64,000 nucleotides of DNA from Paenibacillus nanensis (GTDB lineage: Bacteria; Bacillota; Bacilli; Paenibacillales; Paenibacillaceae), in assembly GCF_003583765.1 (NCBI RefSeq), contig NZ_QXQA01000003.1, forward strand, positions 124,001 to 188,000. The letters run 5' to 3'. How positions within the stretch are numbered: the first letter of the stretch is position 1; each line of letters starts with the position of its first letter. Of this stretch, positions 7,958-17,558 are shown in pieces. Both the position numbers and the translations under genes were made by a program. The notes under the pieces were generated by a model that saw nothing but the letters and a program-made list of their open reading frames with translations, did no database searches and had not been told where the DNA came from.

Positions 7958-8952
7958 GTGGTTTCATCCTTTCGTATAGATGCGCCGGCGCGCATCCTCT
8001 CATAATGCTCTGCAAGTGATGCGCTGACTTCCGCCATTCTCGCAATAAGCGATGGAGGCTCGATAATCGTCAGCGCCTTACCGTATGGGAGCAGAAAATA
8101 GGGGACGTAGGTTTGAAGAGCCGAAGCGCCTATACGGAACAGCGCGTCTTCGCCTGTACGCTCCACCAGCGCATGCCCGAACAGCCAATGCTTGAGCAGC
8201 TCGTTCAGCGCGCGCTCGGGCGCCTTCAGCCTGACGTCCGACATTTGTTCCGCTTGCAGGGAACCCGGCATCAAACTTTCCAGCAAAAATTGTTCGGCGG
8301 AGAACCCCTGCGGCCGCGCGAACCGGCCTTCCGCGGCCGAAAGACCGGCGATCCGGTCAACGCGAAAGCTTCGTACCGATTGACGAAGACGGCAATAACC
8401 GACCGTGTACCAGCTCCCCTTCCAATGAAGAATGGCATAGGGATCGAATTCTCGATTTGTGGGGGAGTCTTTCGCGCTGTCGTATTGCATGGCAACGGTC
8501 GTCCCGTTTACGCATGCCTCTTCCAGCTGCTGCAGCAGCGGCGCCAGACGGCTGTCGGATGGCGGCGATACAACGGACAAGCCTTGCGCATGACGGGCTA
8601 ATAGCTCCAGCTGTTTTTCGTTCGTGTAACGCTTCAGCTTCTCCACGGCCCGCCTCAGCTCATCCGAGAAGGGATACCCGGCCGCTTCCGCGAACAAGGA
8701 GGCTTGTACAAGCGCTTTCTGCTCCGACTCGTCGAACATGAGCGGCGCATCCGCGAATTGGCCGAGCAGCTTATACCCGCCGTTCGGACCTGATTCCGCG
8801 ATGATCGGCGCCCCGCTTGCGCATAAGGAATCCATGCAGCGATAGACGGTGCGGATATGAATCTCCAGCTCGTCGGCGAGCTGCTTTGCGGTAAGCTTCC
8901 GGCCTGACCGGAGCAGCCATAGTATAGAGAGCATCGTATCTGCCTTCGACAT
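7954..8952 (-). CDS. WYL-domain transcriptional regulator, YafY type
   Basis: A 332-residue regulator. Residues 1-60 form an HTH_11 domain (SGRKLTAKQLADELEIHIRT, then VYRCMDSLCASG). The middle and C-terminal part is a WYL ligand domain, visible around FDPYAILHWKGSWYTVGYC and RSFRVDRIAGL. WYL regulators sense nucleotides, nucleic acid or small ligands and act as activators or repressors. It is the first gene of a two-gene unit with the ABM protein. Confidence 0.9.
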   Translation of the reverse strand: MSKADTMLSILWLLRSGRKLTAKQLADELEIHIRTVYRCMDSLCASGAPIIAESGPNGGYKLLGQFADAPLMFDESEQKALVQASLFAEAAGYPFSDELRRAVEKLKRYTNEKQLELLARHAQGLSVVSPPSDSRLAPLLQQLEEACVNGTTVAMQYDSAKDSPTNREFDPYAILHWKGSWYTVGYCRLRQSVRSFRVDRIAGLSAAEGRFARPQGFSAEQFLLESLMPGSLQAEQMSDVRLKAPERALNELLKHWLFGHALVERTGEDALFRIGASALQTYVPYFLLPYGKALTIIEPPSLIARMAEVSASLAEHYERMRAGASIRKDETT

Positions 8953-9004
8953 GGGTTTTCGTTCCTTTGTCCATAGATGGTTGATACGACGAGCTTACCA
9001 CAAA

Positions 9005-9502
9005 TTAGTCAAGAGGGACCATTCCTTTTTCGATCCAGCTTTCGTAGTTCGGACCGTATACCTCCGGGACAACCAGTCCGGCTTGACGCATAAGCACCGT
9101 CATTTGCCCACGGTGATGGGCCTGGTGCATGATCGTGAACCGGAGGGACGCGCCGTTTTGCCATTCTTCGCCCATGACCTGCTGCGACTGCCCGAGCGTC
9201 TCATCGCTCCATTGCTCCTGAACCGCGCGTTCCAAGGAGCGCGCGCTTCGGCTGTACGCCTCAGCGATTTCAACTGCTGAAGCGGGCCTCTCTTTCTGGT
9301 CAGGCAAATCGTCCATCGAAAGCCCGAGTGATGCCATATAGCCAATGGATGAGACGAGATGCCAAGCGAGGGTCCCTAACGACCGGCGGTCTTCCCGAAT
9401 CGGTTGCAGCAGCGAATCATCCGTTAAAGCCCGCATCACGGCTTCCGTGATCTGCGCCTCTTGTTTCCACTCCGTTAAAAATTGCTCCAGCTTCGTATAC
9501 AT
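9005..9502 (-). CDS. DinB family protein
   Basis: A 165-residue four-helix-bundle protein of the DinB/YfiT superfamily. The three metal-ligand histidines are placed as expected: one in GTLAWHLVSS and two in the C-terminal MHQAHHRGQM motif. These proteins are metal-dependent thiol transferases or damage-inducible proteins; the activity here is unknown. The ATG at 9502 follows GAGGAGG by 7 nt, so it is preferred over an upstream alternative that would add about 23 residues. Confidence 0.88.
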   Translation of the reverse strand: MYTKLEQFLTEWKQEAQITEAVMRALTDDSLLQPIREDRRSLGTLAWHLVSSIGYMASLGLSMDDLPDQKERPASAVEIAEAYSRSARSLERAVQEQWSDETLGQSQQVMGEEWQNGASLRFTIMHQAHHRGQMTVLMRQAGLVVPEVYGPNYESWIEKGMVPLD

Positions 9503-9638
9503 TGTGATCCTCCTCGTAAAATAAGCTTCCTTTTCCTTACACTTTGCAGTATAAAGGAGCATTGCTGACAATAACGGTCAGTGATTTTCGCATGTCGTAT
9601 TTTTTTTTTATAACATTACGCAGAGGAGTCGAATCCGT

Positions 9639-9666
9639 TTGACGATTTGCAGGTAATTGCTATATG
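9639..9666 (+). promoter_or_regulatory. Probable promoter of the hydrolase-methyltransferase unit
   Basis: TTGACG (9639-9644) and TATATG (9661-9666) are separated by 16 bp, about 50 nt before the hydrolase start. The rest of the 213-bp gap (9503-9715) shows no gene or clear operator. Confidence 0.5.
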
Positions 9667-9715
9667 TTGGATGTAAATTAAATTACGTTTGGAATAGGAG
9701 CTGGAACCATCGCCG

Positions 9716-10810
9716 GTGAGGTCAAAACGAAATAGACGAATGAAAATCATCCGCTGGACGAGTTTGTCGGTCGGACTCTTTATCGTCTTGGCGCTGCTGT
9801 TCCCGACGTGGACCCCCGGGATTCAAGGCGAACGCGCAATCAGCACGCTTGGACAGGTCGACATTAACGGCGCGGGGCATGAAGTGATGATTCGCGGCGC
9901 CGACCGGAACAATCCGATTCTCATTTTTGTTCATGGAGGCCCGGGCTGCTCCGAGATACCGTATGTCCGCAAATATCAGGACTCGCTCGAACAAGATTTT
10001 ACGATAGTGCATTACGATCAGAGGGGCAGCGGCAAGTCCTATCATTTTTTTGAGGATTATTCAACGATTACGAGCGATCTGCTAGTGAAGGATCTGCTTG
10101 CCTTAACGGATTATGTAACGGAGCTGCTGGAGCAGGACCAGGTCATTTTAGCCGGCCATTCGTATGGGACTTATATCGGCATGCAGGCGGCGGCGGAGGC
10201 GCCGGAGAAGTTCAAAGCGTATATCGGAATCGGTCAAGTGGCCGATCATGATGCCAGCGAGCTGGACAGCTTCGCCTTTGTGCTGAAGAAGGCGGCCGCC
10301 GCGAAGGATAAGGAGGACGTCAGCAGGCTGGAGAAGCTGCGTCCGCTCATTGAGAGCGGGGAAGAAAGAACGCCCCGCGGCCTTATCCGCAAATACGGAG
10401 GGGCGGCGCGTCTTATTGACGATAACGGGGATTATATCGAGGGCTTTATTAAAAACCGCGAGTATAACTTGCTCGACATCATCCGTTATTCGAGAGGAAT
10501 CGCGGCGACGCAGGAACGGCTGCTGCGGGAGGAAAAGGACAAACCGATTACGGAATTGGTGCGGAGCTTGTCCATTCCCTGTTATTTCGTGATGGGGACC
10601 TATGATTATATGACGAGCGCCAAGGCGGCTAAGTCTTACTTCGATGTGCTGGAGGCGCCGGTGAAGTCGTATGTGGAGTTCGAGCATTCCGCCCACTACC
10701 CGCAGTTCGAGGAGGAGGAGCGGTTCGCGGATTGGATGAGAGGCGTTTTTTTGAATGGAAAGAGGGGAAACGCGCATGAACAAACAAAAACAAATCCGAA
10801 TCTTCGATAA
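9716..10810 (+). CDS. Alpha/beta hydrolase, proline-iminopeptidase-like, membrane-anchored
   Basis: A 364-residue protein with an N-terminal hydrophobic signal-anchor (IIRWTSLSVGLFIVLALLF) followed by an alpha/beta hydrolase domain. The oxyanion loop HGGPGCSE, nucleophile elbow AGHSYGTY and C-terminal EHSAHYPQF support Ser and His catalytic residues. Family members are aminopeptidases, esterases or lactonases, so the substrate is open. The start is uncertain: GTG at 9716 lies 16 nt after AGGAG, and ATG at 9740 lacks a clear ribosome binding site. Its 3' end overlaps the methyltransferase gene by 35 nt. Confidence 0.87.
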   Translation: MRSKRNRRMKIIRWTSLSVGLFIVLALLFPTWTPGIQGERAISTLGQVDINGAGHEVMIRGADRNNPILIFVHGGPGCSEIPYVRKYQDSLEQDFTIVHYDQRGSGKSYHFFEDYSTITSDLLVKDLLALTDYVTELLEQDQVILAGHSYGTYIGMQAAAEAPEKFKAYIGIGQVADHDASELDSFAFVLKKAAAAKDKEDVSRLEKLRPLIESGEERTPRGLIRKYGGAARLIDDNGDYIEGFIKNREYNLLDIIRYSRGIAATQERLLREEKDKPITELVRSLSIPCYFVMGTYDYMTSAKAAKSYFDVLEAPVKSYVEFEHSAHYPQFEEEERFADWMRGVFLNGKRGNAHEQTKTNPNLR

Positions 10811-11375
10811 ACAGGCGGAACGCTACGCTAATCTTAGAGAAAAGGAGAGCCAGCGGCGTTGGCGCCGCCAGCTGCTCGAAAGCGCCAGCGGGAGGGTGCT
10901 CGAGCTTGCGGTCGGAGCCGGAGCGAACTTTCCTTATTATCCGAAGCATGTTCAGATAACGGCCGTAGATTTTAGCGCCTTGATGCTGGAAAAAGCGAAA
11001 AATGCTGCTGTCCGGAACCATGTTGACGCCGCTTTTATTCGCGCGGACATCGAAGAGCTCGACTTTCCGGACGGCACCTTCGATACCATCGTTTCAACCT
11101 TATCCCTATGCAGTTATGATGAGCCCCAAATGGTGCTGGGCCGATTGAAGCGCTGGTGCAAGCCGGACGGCGCCATGTTGTTCATGGAGCATGGCATTAG
11201 CTCTAAAAGGCTCGTTTCGGCCATACAGCGGACGCTGGATCCTGTCTTATATCGGATGATCGGCTGTCACCATAATCGCAATATGGCGGAATTAATAGAG
11301 CAGGCCGGCATTTCCATTCTAAGTGTGGAGAGGCATTGGCTGGATATGTTTTATATCATTCGGGCGAAGCCGTAG
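10776..11375 (+). CDS. Class I SAM-dependent methyltransferase
   Basis: A 199-residue Rossmann-fold methyltransferase. Motif I is VLELAVGAGANFPYYP (about residues 34-49), followed by an acidic residue after beta 2 (VDFSALMLEKA) and DFPDGTFDTIVSTLSLCSY as the motif II/III region. It resembles UbiE/Coq5-like small methyltransferases; the substrate is unknown. The ATG at 10776 has GAGGGG 8 nt upstream and is preferred over the ATG at 10755. It is read in a different frame from the hydrolase whose end it overlaps. Confidence 0.9.
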   Translation: MNKQKQIRIFDKQAERYANLREKESQRRWRRQLLESASGRVLELAVGAGANFPYYPKHVQITAVDFSALMLEKAKNAAVRNHVDAAFIRADIEELDFPDGTFDTIVSTLSLCSYDEPQMVLGRLKRWCKPDGAMLFMEHGISSKRLVSAIQRTLDPVLYRMIGCHHNRNMAELIEQAGISILSVERHWLDMFYIIRAKP

Positions 11376-11477
11376 AGACGCCGCATCATTCAGGTATCGC
11401 AATCCGTAAGAAACCGGCGATCGTTTAAGGTGGTAGAATGGTCTCAAAGCGAGTAGAAGAAGAAGGAGGGTTGCTCG

Positions 11478-11930
11478 ATGCAAAAGATAACGACATTTTT
11501 ATGGTTCAACCATGAAGCGGAGGAAGCGATGAAGTTTTATACTTCCATCTTTAACGACTCTGCGATAATTAGCGTGACGCGGCATGACGGGAAAGTTGTT
11601 TCGGGGACCTTCCAGCTTGAAGGGCAGCAGTTTATGGCTTTAAATGGCGGTCCGCACTATTCCTTTACGCCGGCAATCTCGTTGTTCGTAAGCTGCGAGA
11701 CGCAGCAAGAGGTAGACGAGCTTTGGGACAAGCTGATTGCGGACGGAGGAGAGGAGTCGCGCTGCGGCTGGCTGAAGGACCGGTACGGGCTCTCCTGGCA
11801 GATCATTCCGAAGGCGCTTGGCGCGCTGATGAGCGATCCGGATCCCGTCAAGTCTCAGCGTGTTGTGCAGGCTATGCTGGGCATGAACAAAATCATTATA
11901 GAAGATCTGCTACGCGCTTACGAGGGATAA
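11478..11930 (+). CDS. PhnB-like VOC family protein
   Basis: A 150-residue protein of the PhnB/3-demethylubiquinone methyltransferase-like branch of the vicinal oxygen chelate fold. The start ITTFLWFNHEAEEAMKFYTS, the RCGWLKDRYGLSWQIIP segment and the C-terminal VVQAMLGMNKIIIEDL are signature positions of this family. Activity in such proteins is mostly unassigned. AAGGAGG lies 8 nt before the ATG. A strong terminator follows directly. Confidence 0.9.
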   Translation: MQKITTFLWFNHEAEEAMKFYTSIFNDSAIISVTRHDGKVVSGTFQLEGQQFMALNGGPHYSFTPAISLFVSCETQQEVDELWDKLIADGGEESRCGWLKDRYGLSWQIIPKALGALMSDPDPVKSQRVVQAMLGMNKIIIEDLLRAYEG

Positions 11931-11934
11931 CGCG

Positions 11935-11981
11935 CAAAAAAAGATCGGCAAAAGCTGGATAAGCTTTGCCGATCTTTTTTG
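11935..11981. terminator. Bidirectional terminator
   Basis: A long stem (GATCGGCAAA with TTTGCCGATC, extended by an inner AGCT pairing) has an A run on one side and a T run on the other. It separates the convergent PhnB-like gene and the giant surface-protein gene. Confidence 0.88.
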
Positions 11982-12002
11982 TATGAACAATGGGCCTTTC
12001 GT

Positions 12003-15000
12003 TTATTCTTCCGCCGAATCGAGCAGGGCGAGCAGGAGTACAACCGCTTCCGCTCTTTTGGAATCGTCGTTAGGACCGAAGCGGTTATTGCCTTTGCCCT
12101 GTATCAGCCCAGCTTCCACCGCGGCAGCAATGTAACCGCGCGCCCATGCTGGAGCGCTGTCTCCATCCTCGAACGCCAGCTCCGCGTCTTCGATCGGCTC
12201 CAGCCCCGCGAATCTGACGATAAGCGCGGTGATTTCCGAGCGGGAGATCGGTTCATCCGGACGGAAGCTGCCGTCCTCGTAGCCTTGGATGTAACCGGCC
12301 GCAGCGGCTTGCATGACGGCGTCCAAAGCCCAATCCGGTATGCTGTCGTGGTCAGCGAACAACGGCTTTACATTCGCTTTGTTCGTTTCTACAGGGAAGG
12401 CCCGCATAAGCAGCGTCACGAATTGCGCGCGCGTAACTTTGGCTTCAGGACGGAAGGTGCCGTCTTCGTAGCCCAATACGATGCCCAGCTCGACTGCGCG
12501 CTCAATCGCAGCCTTCGCCCAATGGTTGACAATATCGGTAAAGTTAATGACAGGATGACCCGGCTCTTCCTCAGGCTTCTCTCCGGGATTTCCCGAGTTG
12601 TTGCCAGGAGGCGGCGGATAGACAGGAGCATTGTAAGCCGTAACGGTTACTCGTGTTGACAAAGCGCCGACTGTAATGGTCATTTCGGCTGTGCCAGCCT
12701 TTAATGCCTTCAAGTTGCCGTCAGCATCAACGGAAACGATCGCGCTGTCGCTGCTCTGATAGCCGATACCCGCAGTCACTTCCGCTTTGTCGCCGTTGCT
12801 AAATATGCCGTATACTTTCAGCTTATGAGTCGCGCCGGTTTGCAGCTTGATTGGCGCCGCTGTCTCCAGGCTTGTCATGATCGGCGAGTTCAGGGAGACG
12901 ATATTCATACCGGTATAATACGCGTTCAAAATGTCCGCGAAGGTTTTGCCCGATTTGCCCAGCATTTGCGCGCCGTATTGGCTCATGCCGACGCCGTGGC
13001 CGTTCCCGCCGCCGTAGAAGGTGACGCTTTCGATATCGCCTTCACCGTTTTTTGCAAGATCAAAGGTGAAGAAGGCGGAGTACAGAATGCTTGGATTTTT
13101 CAGGGTTGCCGCAGGGTCATATTCCGATGATCCGCCTTTAGCCCGGTAGGCGAGAATGTCGGTGCCGCTTCCGGTGTCGGATTTGTTCGGCCTGATTGTA
13201 AATCGGATGTTGTATTCCTTAATAATTTTATAAGTGCCGGTCGTGCCTTCGATGAGCAGCTCGGTTATATTGCCACCCGCGCCTCTTTTTGCAACGGACA
13301 TGCCTAGCAGCTCGCCAATTCCCGCTTCCGGAATCGGCTTGCTGGCGTAGCTTCCGTCCGGTTGTTTCGTCAGGATGAACATCGGCTCGGCGGCGTAACG
13401 CAGTTTGATGTTTTTGTTGACGGTCTTCCCAAGCTCCTCTGCGGTCAACGACACCTTCCAACGGAAATAGAGCGAATCCGAATCGTAACCGTTCAGGGAC
13501 AAGTCTTTATAGAAAGCATTGATTTCGTCTTCGTTCGATGTGTCAATCTCAAGCATCTGTTCATTGTTATCCGGTGAGTACGTGTAGCTCTTCGCCGTCA
13601 AATACGGGATGGCGGTGCCAGGGAACAGGTTCGTTCCGGTATCGGCCCATACCTCATGCTTGGATGCGCCGTAGCCGCCCGATGTCGAATAGTATCTGGC
13701 GTCAACCAGCATGCCGCCGCTGACCATGACCTGGCCTGCAGTCGCATCTACCGCCTGCTTGGTCAGCTCGTTCTCCGCGGTATTGTTGTAAACCTGGCTT
13801 GACGTGCTGTCATCGACATGGAAGCCATACTGGGCGAACCGGTTGCTCAAATAATCCGCGAGCGCATACGTTCTTGCGGCGACAGCTTGCGCCTTCAGCG
13901 CCTCCAGCCCGAACGAAGCCGGCATTTCGCTTGGCACGACTTGGTACAAATATTGCTCCATGCTCAGCTCGTTAACGAGACGAAGCTTGCCGCCGTTCTC
14001 CGCTGCTGTAATTTCCAGCTGGCCGCGGTATTTCGGCTTGCCTTGCGCTCTCGTAATGGAAGAGACCTCGATCAGCCCGCCATTCGCAGGCGGAAGCGCA
14101 TAAATGCGGTTAGTTGTCGTCAGGAGCGTTTTCCCGTCTTGCGCGACGGTGATTGTCCCTTCCGTTACCGTTATGGAAACCGGAAGATTGGCTGCGGCCG
14201 TTACGTTACGCTCTCCGATCTTGTCAACGATACGGAAGGGAGACGCAGACAGCAGCTCGATGCTGTTATGGTTCAGCTGTGTCAAATCGGAAATATCGGC
14301 GATGCTGCTTCGGATGCCGATTCGCATCGTATCGCGTTCCGTTTCGCCAATTAGCGTAATTTTGCTGATTTCCCCATTTTCATTCAGCTGAATTTCCGCG
14401 TTCTCCGCGCCAACCATCACTTCTTGCAGCAAGCGAGGAAATACGCGTTCACCCAGCTTCTGCTCGATCGTGACGTTCGCGGCCAGCTTCTTCACGCCTG
14501 CGCGCTCCAGCTCGATCGTGCCGCTAACGGCGTCCTTCGCCATTATTTTTTCATACAACCTATCGCCTGCTTCATAGGCGCTTGCAACCGCGTTGCTGCC
14601 GCCGCTTTCGTTGTGAAGCCGGTCGAGCGCGGTGACGACGTAGGTGTAGGTCACGCCGTCTTGAACGTTCATATCGAGATACATTTGCTGAGCCGCACCG
14701 GACTGCTTGCGAACTTTGCCGATCAGCTTCGAAGGGTCGGTCGTATCTGGGGCTGAATCCCCTTCTTGGCGGTAAACGGCATAATAGGCGGCGTCACTCT
14801 CAGGCGCATCCTCAAAGCGAAGCTCGACCTGCCCGGATTTAGCCGATAGGGCGGACAGAAGAGCAGGGGCTTCCGGCGCTTCATTGTCGAGCCACGGCAT
14901 CGTCGGCGGCAGGGCAGGGTAACGGTAAAGCTCCTGCATCAGCTGGTCCTGTGTGCCGAGATAGTTGGCGATAACGTCTTTGGCGCTGAACAGCATGCTG

Positions 15001-17558
15001 CCGCGGACCGTTTCCGGATAGCTGCGGTTATATACAATTTGGTTCGAGAACTCTTGCGGATCTTCCCACGTCGGCACGCGGTAGATCGCCTGACCGACAT
15101 AGAGATGGACATCCCTGCCTTCAACGACGCCGCGCCACCAGTCCAATACCTTCTCGTAAGCGGCCGGACCATTGTTGAAATGCCAGTAATCCTGCGGCGC
15201 GATATAATCGAGCCAGCCTTTCTCGACCCAGCCCTTCGTATCGGCATTTAGGGCATCGTAGCTTTGAAGGCCGTTCGTATCGGAGCCGGCAGAATCAGTC
15301 GATTTGTTCCGCCATATTCCGAACGGGCTAATGCCGAATTTGACGTATGGCTTGCTCGCTTTGATCGCGTCCGACAAGCCTTCAATTAGCGTATCGACAT
15401 TGTTTCTGCGCCATGCGGCTTTGTTCGCGAAGGCGGAACCATAAGCCGTATACTCGGCATCATCCGGGAATTCTTCTCCCGTCACCGGGTACGGGTAGAA
15501 ATAATCGTCGAAGTGGACCGCATCGATATCGTAATGGTCTACGACCTCCATCACGCTGTCGATCACATATTGTTTCGCCTCCGGCACACCCGGATTGAAA
15601 TACAGCTTGCCGCCGTACGATTCCACCCAGTCCGGATGCAGCTTTGCGGGATGGTCATCGACGAGCTTGTTCAAATCGGCATGCATGCTGATGCGGTAAG
15701 GATTGAACCAAGCATGGAATTCCATGTTCCGTTTATGAGCTTCCTCCAGCATAAAGGCGAGCGGGTCGTAGCCTGGATCTTTGCCTTGCTCGCCGGTCAG
15801 CCACTCCGACCAAGGAGCGAGCTCCGAAGGATAGAAGGCGTCCGCTGTCGGTTTCACTTGCACGATGACGGCGTTAATGCCCGTTGCGGCCAGCTCATCT
15901 AACAGCTCGATAAAATCTTGCTTTTGCTCCGCTTCCGTCGTTACCCCTTTGGCCGGCCAGTCGATATTTTCGACGGAGGCGATCCAAGCGGCCCGAAGCT
16001 CACGCTTCAGCGGTTCCTGGGAAGTATTGACGATTAACAGAAGACGGACCGTTTTATTCTCGAATTGCGCTTCAATCCGAGTCGTGCCACGCATTTTCGC
16101 TGTTACGAGGCCTTCCTCGCTAATTTCGGCTACTTCAGGGTTGCTGCTAGCAAAAACGGCTTCATCCGTCACATCAACCTCTTCCGTCAGAATCGAATAA
16201 GCTGCAAAAACGCTCGCTTGCGCCGACTCTCCTTCGGTCATAGGCTGAAGCCCCGCGATTCGAATGCTTTGCAGAACGGGCACAGGCTCGTTAACGGTTA
16301 GCGTGTAGGAGGCGGCTTGACCGTTCCAAGCTGCGGAAATTACCGTGCTGCCTGCGCCAACAGCCGCCAGATTGCCTGCGCTATCGACGGTGGCGACGGC
16401 AGAATTGCTGCTCGCAAATGCTACGTCTTGACCGGCGGGGACCGCTTCCGTATTGCCTTCGTAGAAGGCGAAAGCGCGGACCGTTTCGGTGTTTCCAATC
16501 TCGAGCACAGTGCTCCCCTCCAGCTCGATGCCGGTCGGTGCAGCGCCTGTCTCGCTGACGGTTAGCAGATAGGTGGCTTGAAGATTGCCGTTAGCCGCCG
16601 TAATGGTCGTAGTTCCTAGCCCTGCAGCCTCGACAAGGCCCGTTGCCGAAACGGACGCCACTTCGGGAGCGCTGCTGCTGAAGGAGGTGCTCGCAGTGAC
16701 ATCGGTCAAAGCGGTCCCGCCAACGACAGTCGCAAGCGCTTTTGCTTGCAGACTTTCGCCGGGCTTCATGCCGCGCAAGCCGGACAGCTCGACGCTAACC
16801 GGGCTTTGATCGGAATAAATGGCCGATACTTGATCGAAATAGACGGCGCCGCTCGTTTTGTTATCATTGTTCAGCTCGGTAATATAGATCTGGGTGAGCT
16901 TGAGCGGCGCAGGTTTCCCTTGCGGCACGTTTACGGTGACGTATTTCCAGCCGGACCAATTGAAGCCGGTAGTCGTTGTAAAATCGCTAACGTGCTTAGC
17001 GCCGCTGCCGTCTTCGAATTGAGCGCGAAGCCAGTGCTTGCCGGCGTCGCCGTAAACCCATGCGCCAATTTTTGTCGGATAGCCGGACAATGTTTTGCTC
17101 GAGAAATTCAGATAAGCGGCGGAGGTGCCTATTGTGCCGGTGAAGTTATAGGTGAGTTTTCCGGAGGCGTGTCCGTACATGACAGGACTCGGCCGTGTCT
17201 GTTTCTCCAGCTTCGTAGAGCCGGGTACGGTTCGGATTTCGGAGGTGAACAAATCTGTCATATCTTCAAAATCTTCGATGAGCATAGTTTGCGCAGATTC
17301 GGCCGCAGCGGCCGAGAGACCGGGTTCATCGGATGAAAGCGAAGGAATCTGTTCGGACGAAGGTTCATCTGCTGGCGGAGTATCCGCTGAAGGAACAGCT
17401 ATGCCGTCCGCTTGTCCTGGGGCTTGGTTCTCAGCGCCCGTCTCCCCGCCATCGGCCGCAGCCGCAACGCCTGTGAACAATGTCCCCCATAAAAGCATAA
17501 AAGCGAGCAATATCGCGATACTTCGGTTTTGTTTCCTATGTACGTACACCCTAAGCAC
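12003..17558 (-). CDS. Secreted S-layer protein: GHL10 glycosidase-like + SpoIID + SLH
   Basis: A 1851-residue exported protein. Residues 1-35 are a signal peptide (hydrophobic core, AAA-A end). Residues about 95-250 form a beta-sandwich, possibly carbohydrate-binding. Three BIG2-like Ig domains follow (about 255-335, 345-425, 430-512). Residues 517-880 are a GHL10/DUF187 TIM barrel (RAAWIASVENIDWP, VIVQVKPTADAFYPSE, FHAWFNPYR, VHFDDYFYPYP). A fibronectin-III-like domain (890-995) precedes a SpoIID domain (about 1080-1555) with putative catalytic Glu1211 in VVPSEMPASF and the GNGHGVGMSQYGA motif at 1519-1531. A fourth BIG2 domain, a proline-rich linker and three SLH repeats (from 1672) end the protein. 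It is likely wall-anchored and acts on peptidoglycan glycan strands. GTG at 17558 follows GAGGGG; a second GTG three codons later is possible. Confidence 0.93.
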   Translation of the reverse strand: MLRVYVHRKQNRSIAILLAFMLLWGTLFTGVAAAADGGETGAENQAPGQADGIAVPSADTPPADEPSSEQIPSLSSDEPGLSAAAAESAQTMLIEDFEDMTDLFTSEIRTVPGSTKLEKQTRPSPVMYGHASGKLTYNFTGTIGTSAAYLNFSSKTLSGYPTKIGAWVYGDAGKHWLRAQFEDGSGAKHVSDFTTTTGFNWSGWKYVTVNVPQGKPAPLKLTQIYITELNNDNKTSGAVYFDQVSAIYSDQSPVSVELSGLRGMKPGESLQAKALATVVGGTALTDVTASTSFSSSAPEVASVSATGLVEAAGLGTTTITAANGNLQATYLLTVSETGAAPTGIELEGSTVLEIGNTETVRAFAFYEGNTEAVPAGQDVAFASSNSAVATVDSAGNLAAVGAGSTVISAAWNGQAASYTLTVNEPVPVLQSIRIAGLQPMTEGESAQASVFAAYSILTEEVDVTDEAVFASSNPEVAEISEEGLVTAKMRGTTRIEAQFENKTVRLLLIVNTSQEPLKRELRAAWIASVENIDWPAKGVTTEAEQKQDFIELLDELAATGINAVIVQVKPTADAFYPSELAPWSEWLTGEQGKDPGYDPLAFMLEEAHKRNMEFHAWFNPYRISMHADLNKLVDDHPAKLHPDWVESYGGKLYFNPGVPEAKQYVIDSVMEVVDHYDIDAVHFDDYFYPYPVTGEEFPDDAEYTAYGSAFANKAAWRRNNVDTLIEGLSDAIKASKPYVKFGISPFGIWRNKSTDSAGSDTNGLQSYDALNADTKGWVEKGWLDYIAPQDYWHFNNGPAAYEKVLDWWRGVVEGRDVHLYVGQAIYRVPTWEDPQEFSNQIVYNRSYPETVRGSMLFSAKDVIANYLGTQDQLMQELYRYPALPPTMPWLDNEAPEAPALLSALSAKSGQVELRFEDAPESDAAYYAVYRQEGDSAPDTTDPSKLIGKVRKQSGAAQQMYLDMNVQDGVTYTYVVTALDRLHNESGGSNAVASAYEAGDRLYEKIMAKDAVSGTIELERAGVKKLAANVTIEQKLGERVFPRLLQEVMVGAENAEIQLNENGEISKITLIGETERDTMRIGIRSSIADISDLTQLNHNSIELLSASPFRIVDKIGERNVTAAANLPVSITVTEGTITVAQDGKTLLTTTNRIYALPPANGGLIEVSSITRAQGKPKYRGQLEITAAENGGKLRLVNELSMEQYLYQVVPSEMPASFGLEALKAQAVAARTYALADYLSNRFAQYGFHVDDSTSSQVYNNTAENELTKQAVDATAGQVMVSGGMLVDARYYSTSGGYGASKHEVWADTGTNLFPGTAIPYLTAKSYTYSPDNNEQMLEIDTSNEDEINAFYKDLSLNGYDSDSLYFRWKVSLTAEELGKTVNKNIKLRYAAEPMFILTKQPDGSYASKPIPEAGIGELLGMSVAKRGAGGNITELLIEGTTGTYKIIKEYNIRFTIRPNKSDTGSGTDILAYRAKGGSSEYDPAATLKNPSILYSAFFTFDLAKNGEGDIESVTFYGGGNGHGVGMSQYGAQMLGKSGKTFADILNAYYTGMNIVSLNSPIMTSLETAAPIKLQTGATHKLKVYGIFSNGDKAEVTAGIGYQSSDSAIVSVDADGNLKALKAGTAEMTITVGALSTRVTVTAYNAPVYPPPPGNNSGNPGEKPEEEPGHPVINFTDIVNHWAKAAIERAVELGIVLGYEDGTFRPEAKVTRAQFVTLLMRAFPVETNKANVKPLFADHDSIPDWALDAVMQAAAAGYIQGYEDGSFRPDEPISRSEITALIVRFAGLEPIEDAELAFEDGDSAPAWARGYIAAAVEAGLIQGKGNNRFGPNDDSKRAEAVVLLLALLDSAEE

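Noticed and set aside
13818-14354. Plus-strand open frames inside the giant surface-protein gene
   Set aside because: They run antisense to the SpoIID region, whose domain order is continuous and intact on the minus strand.
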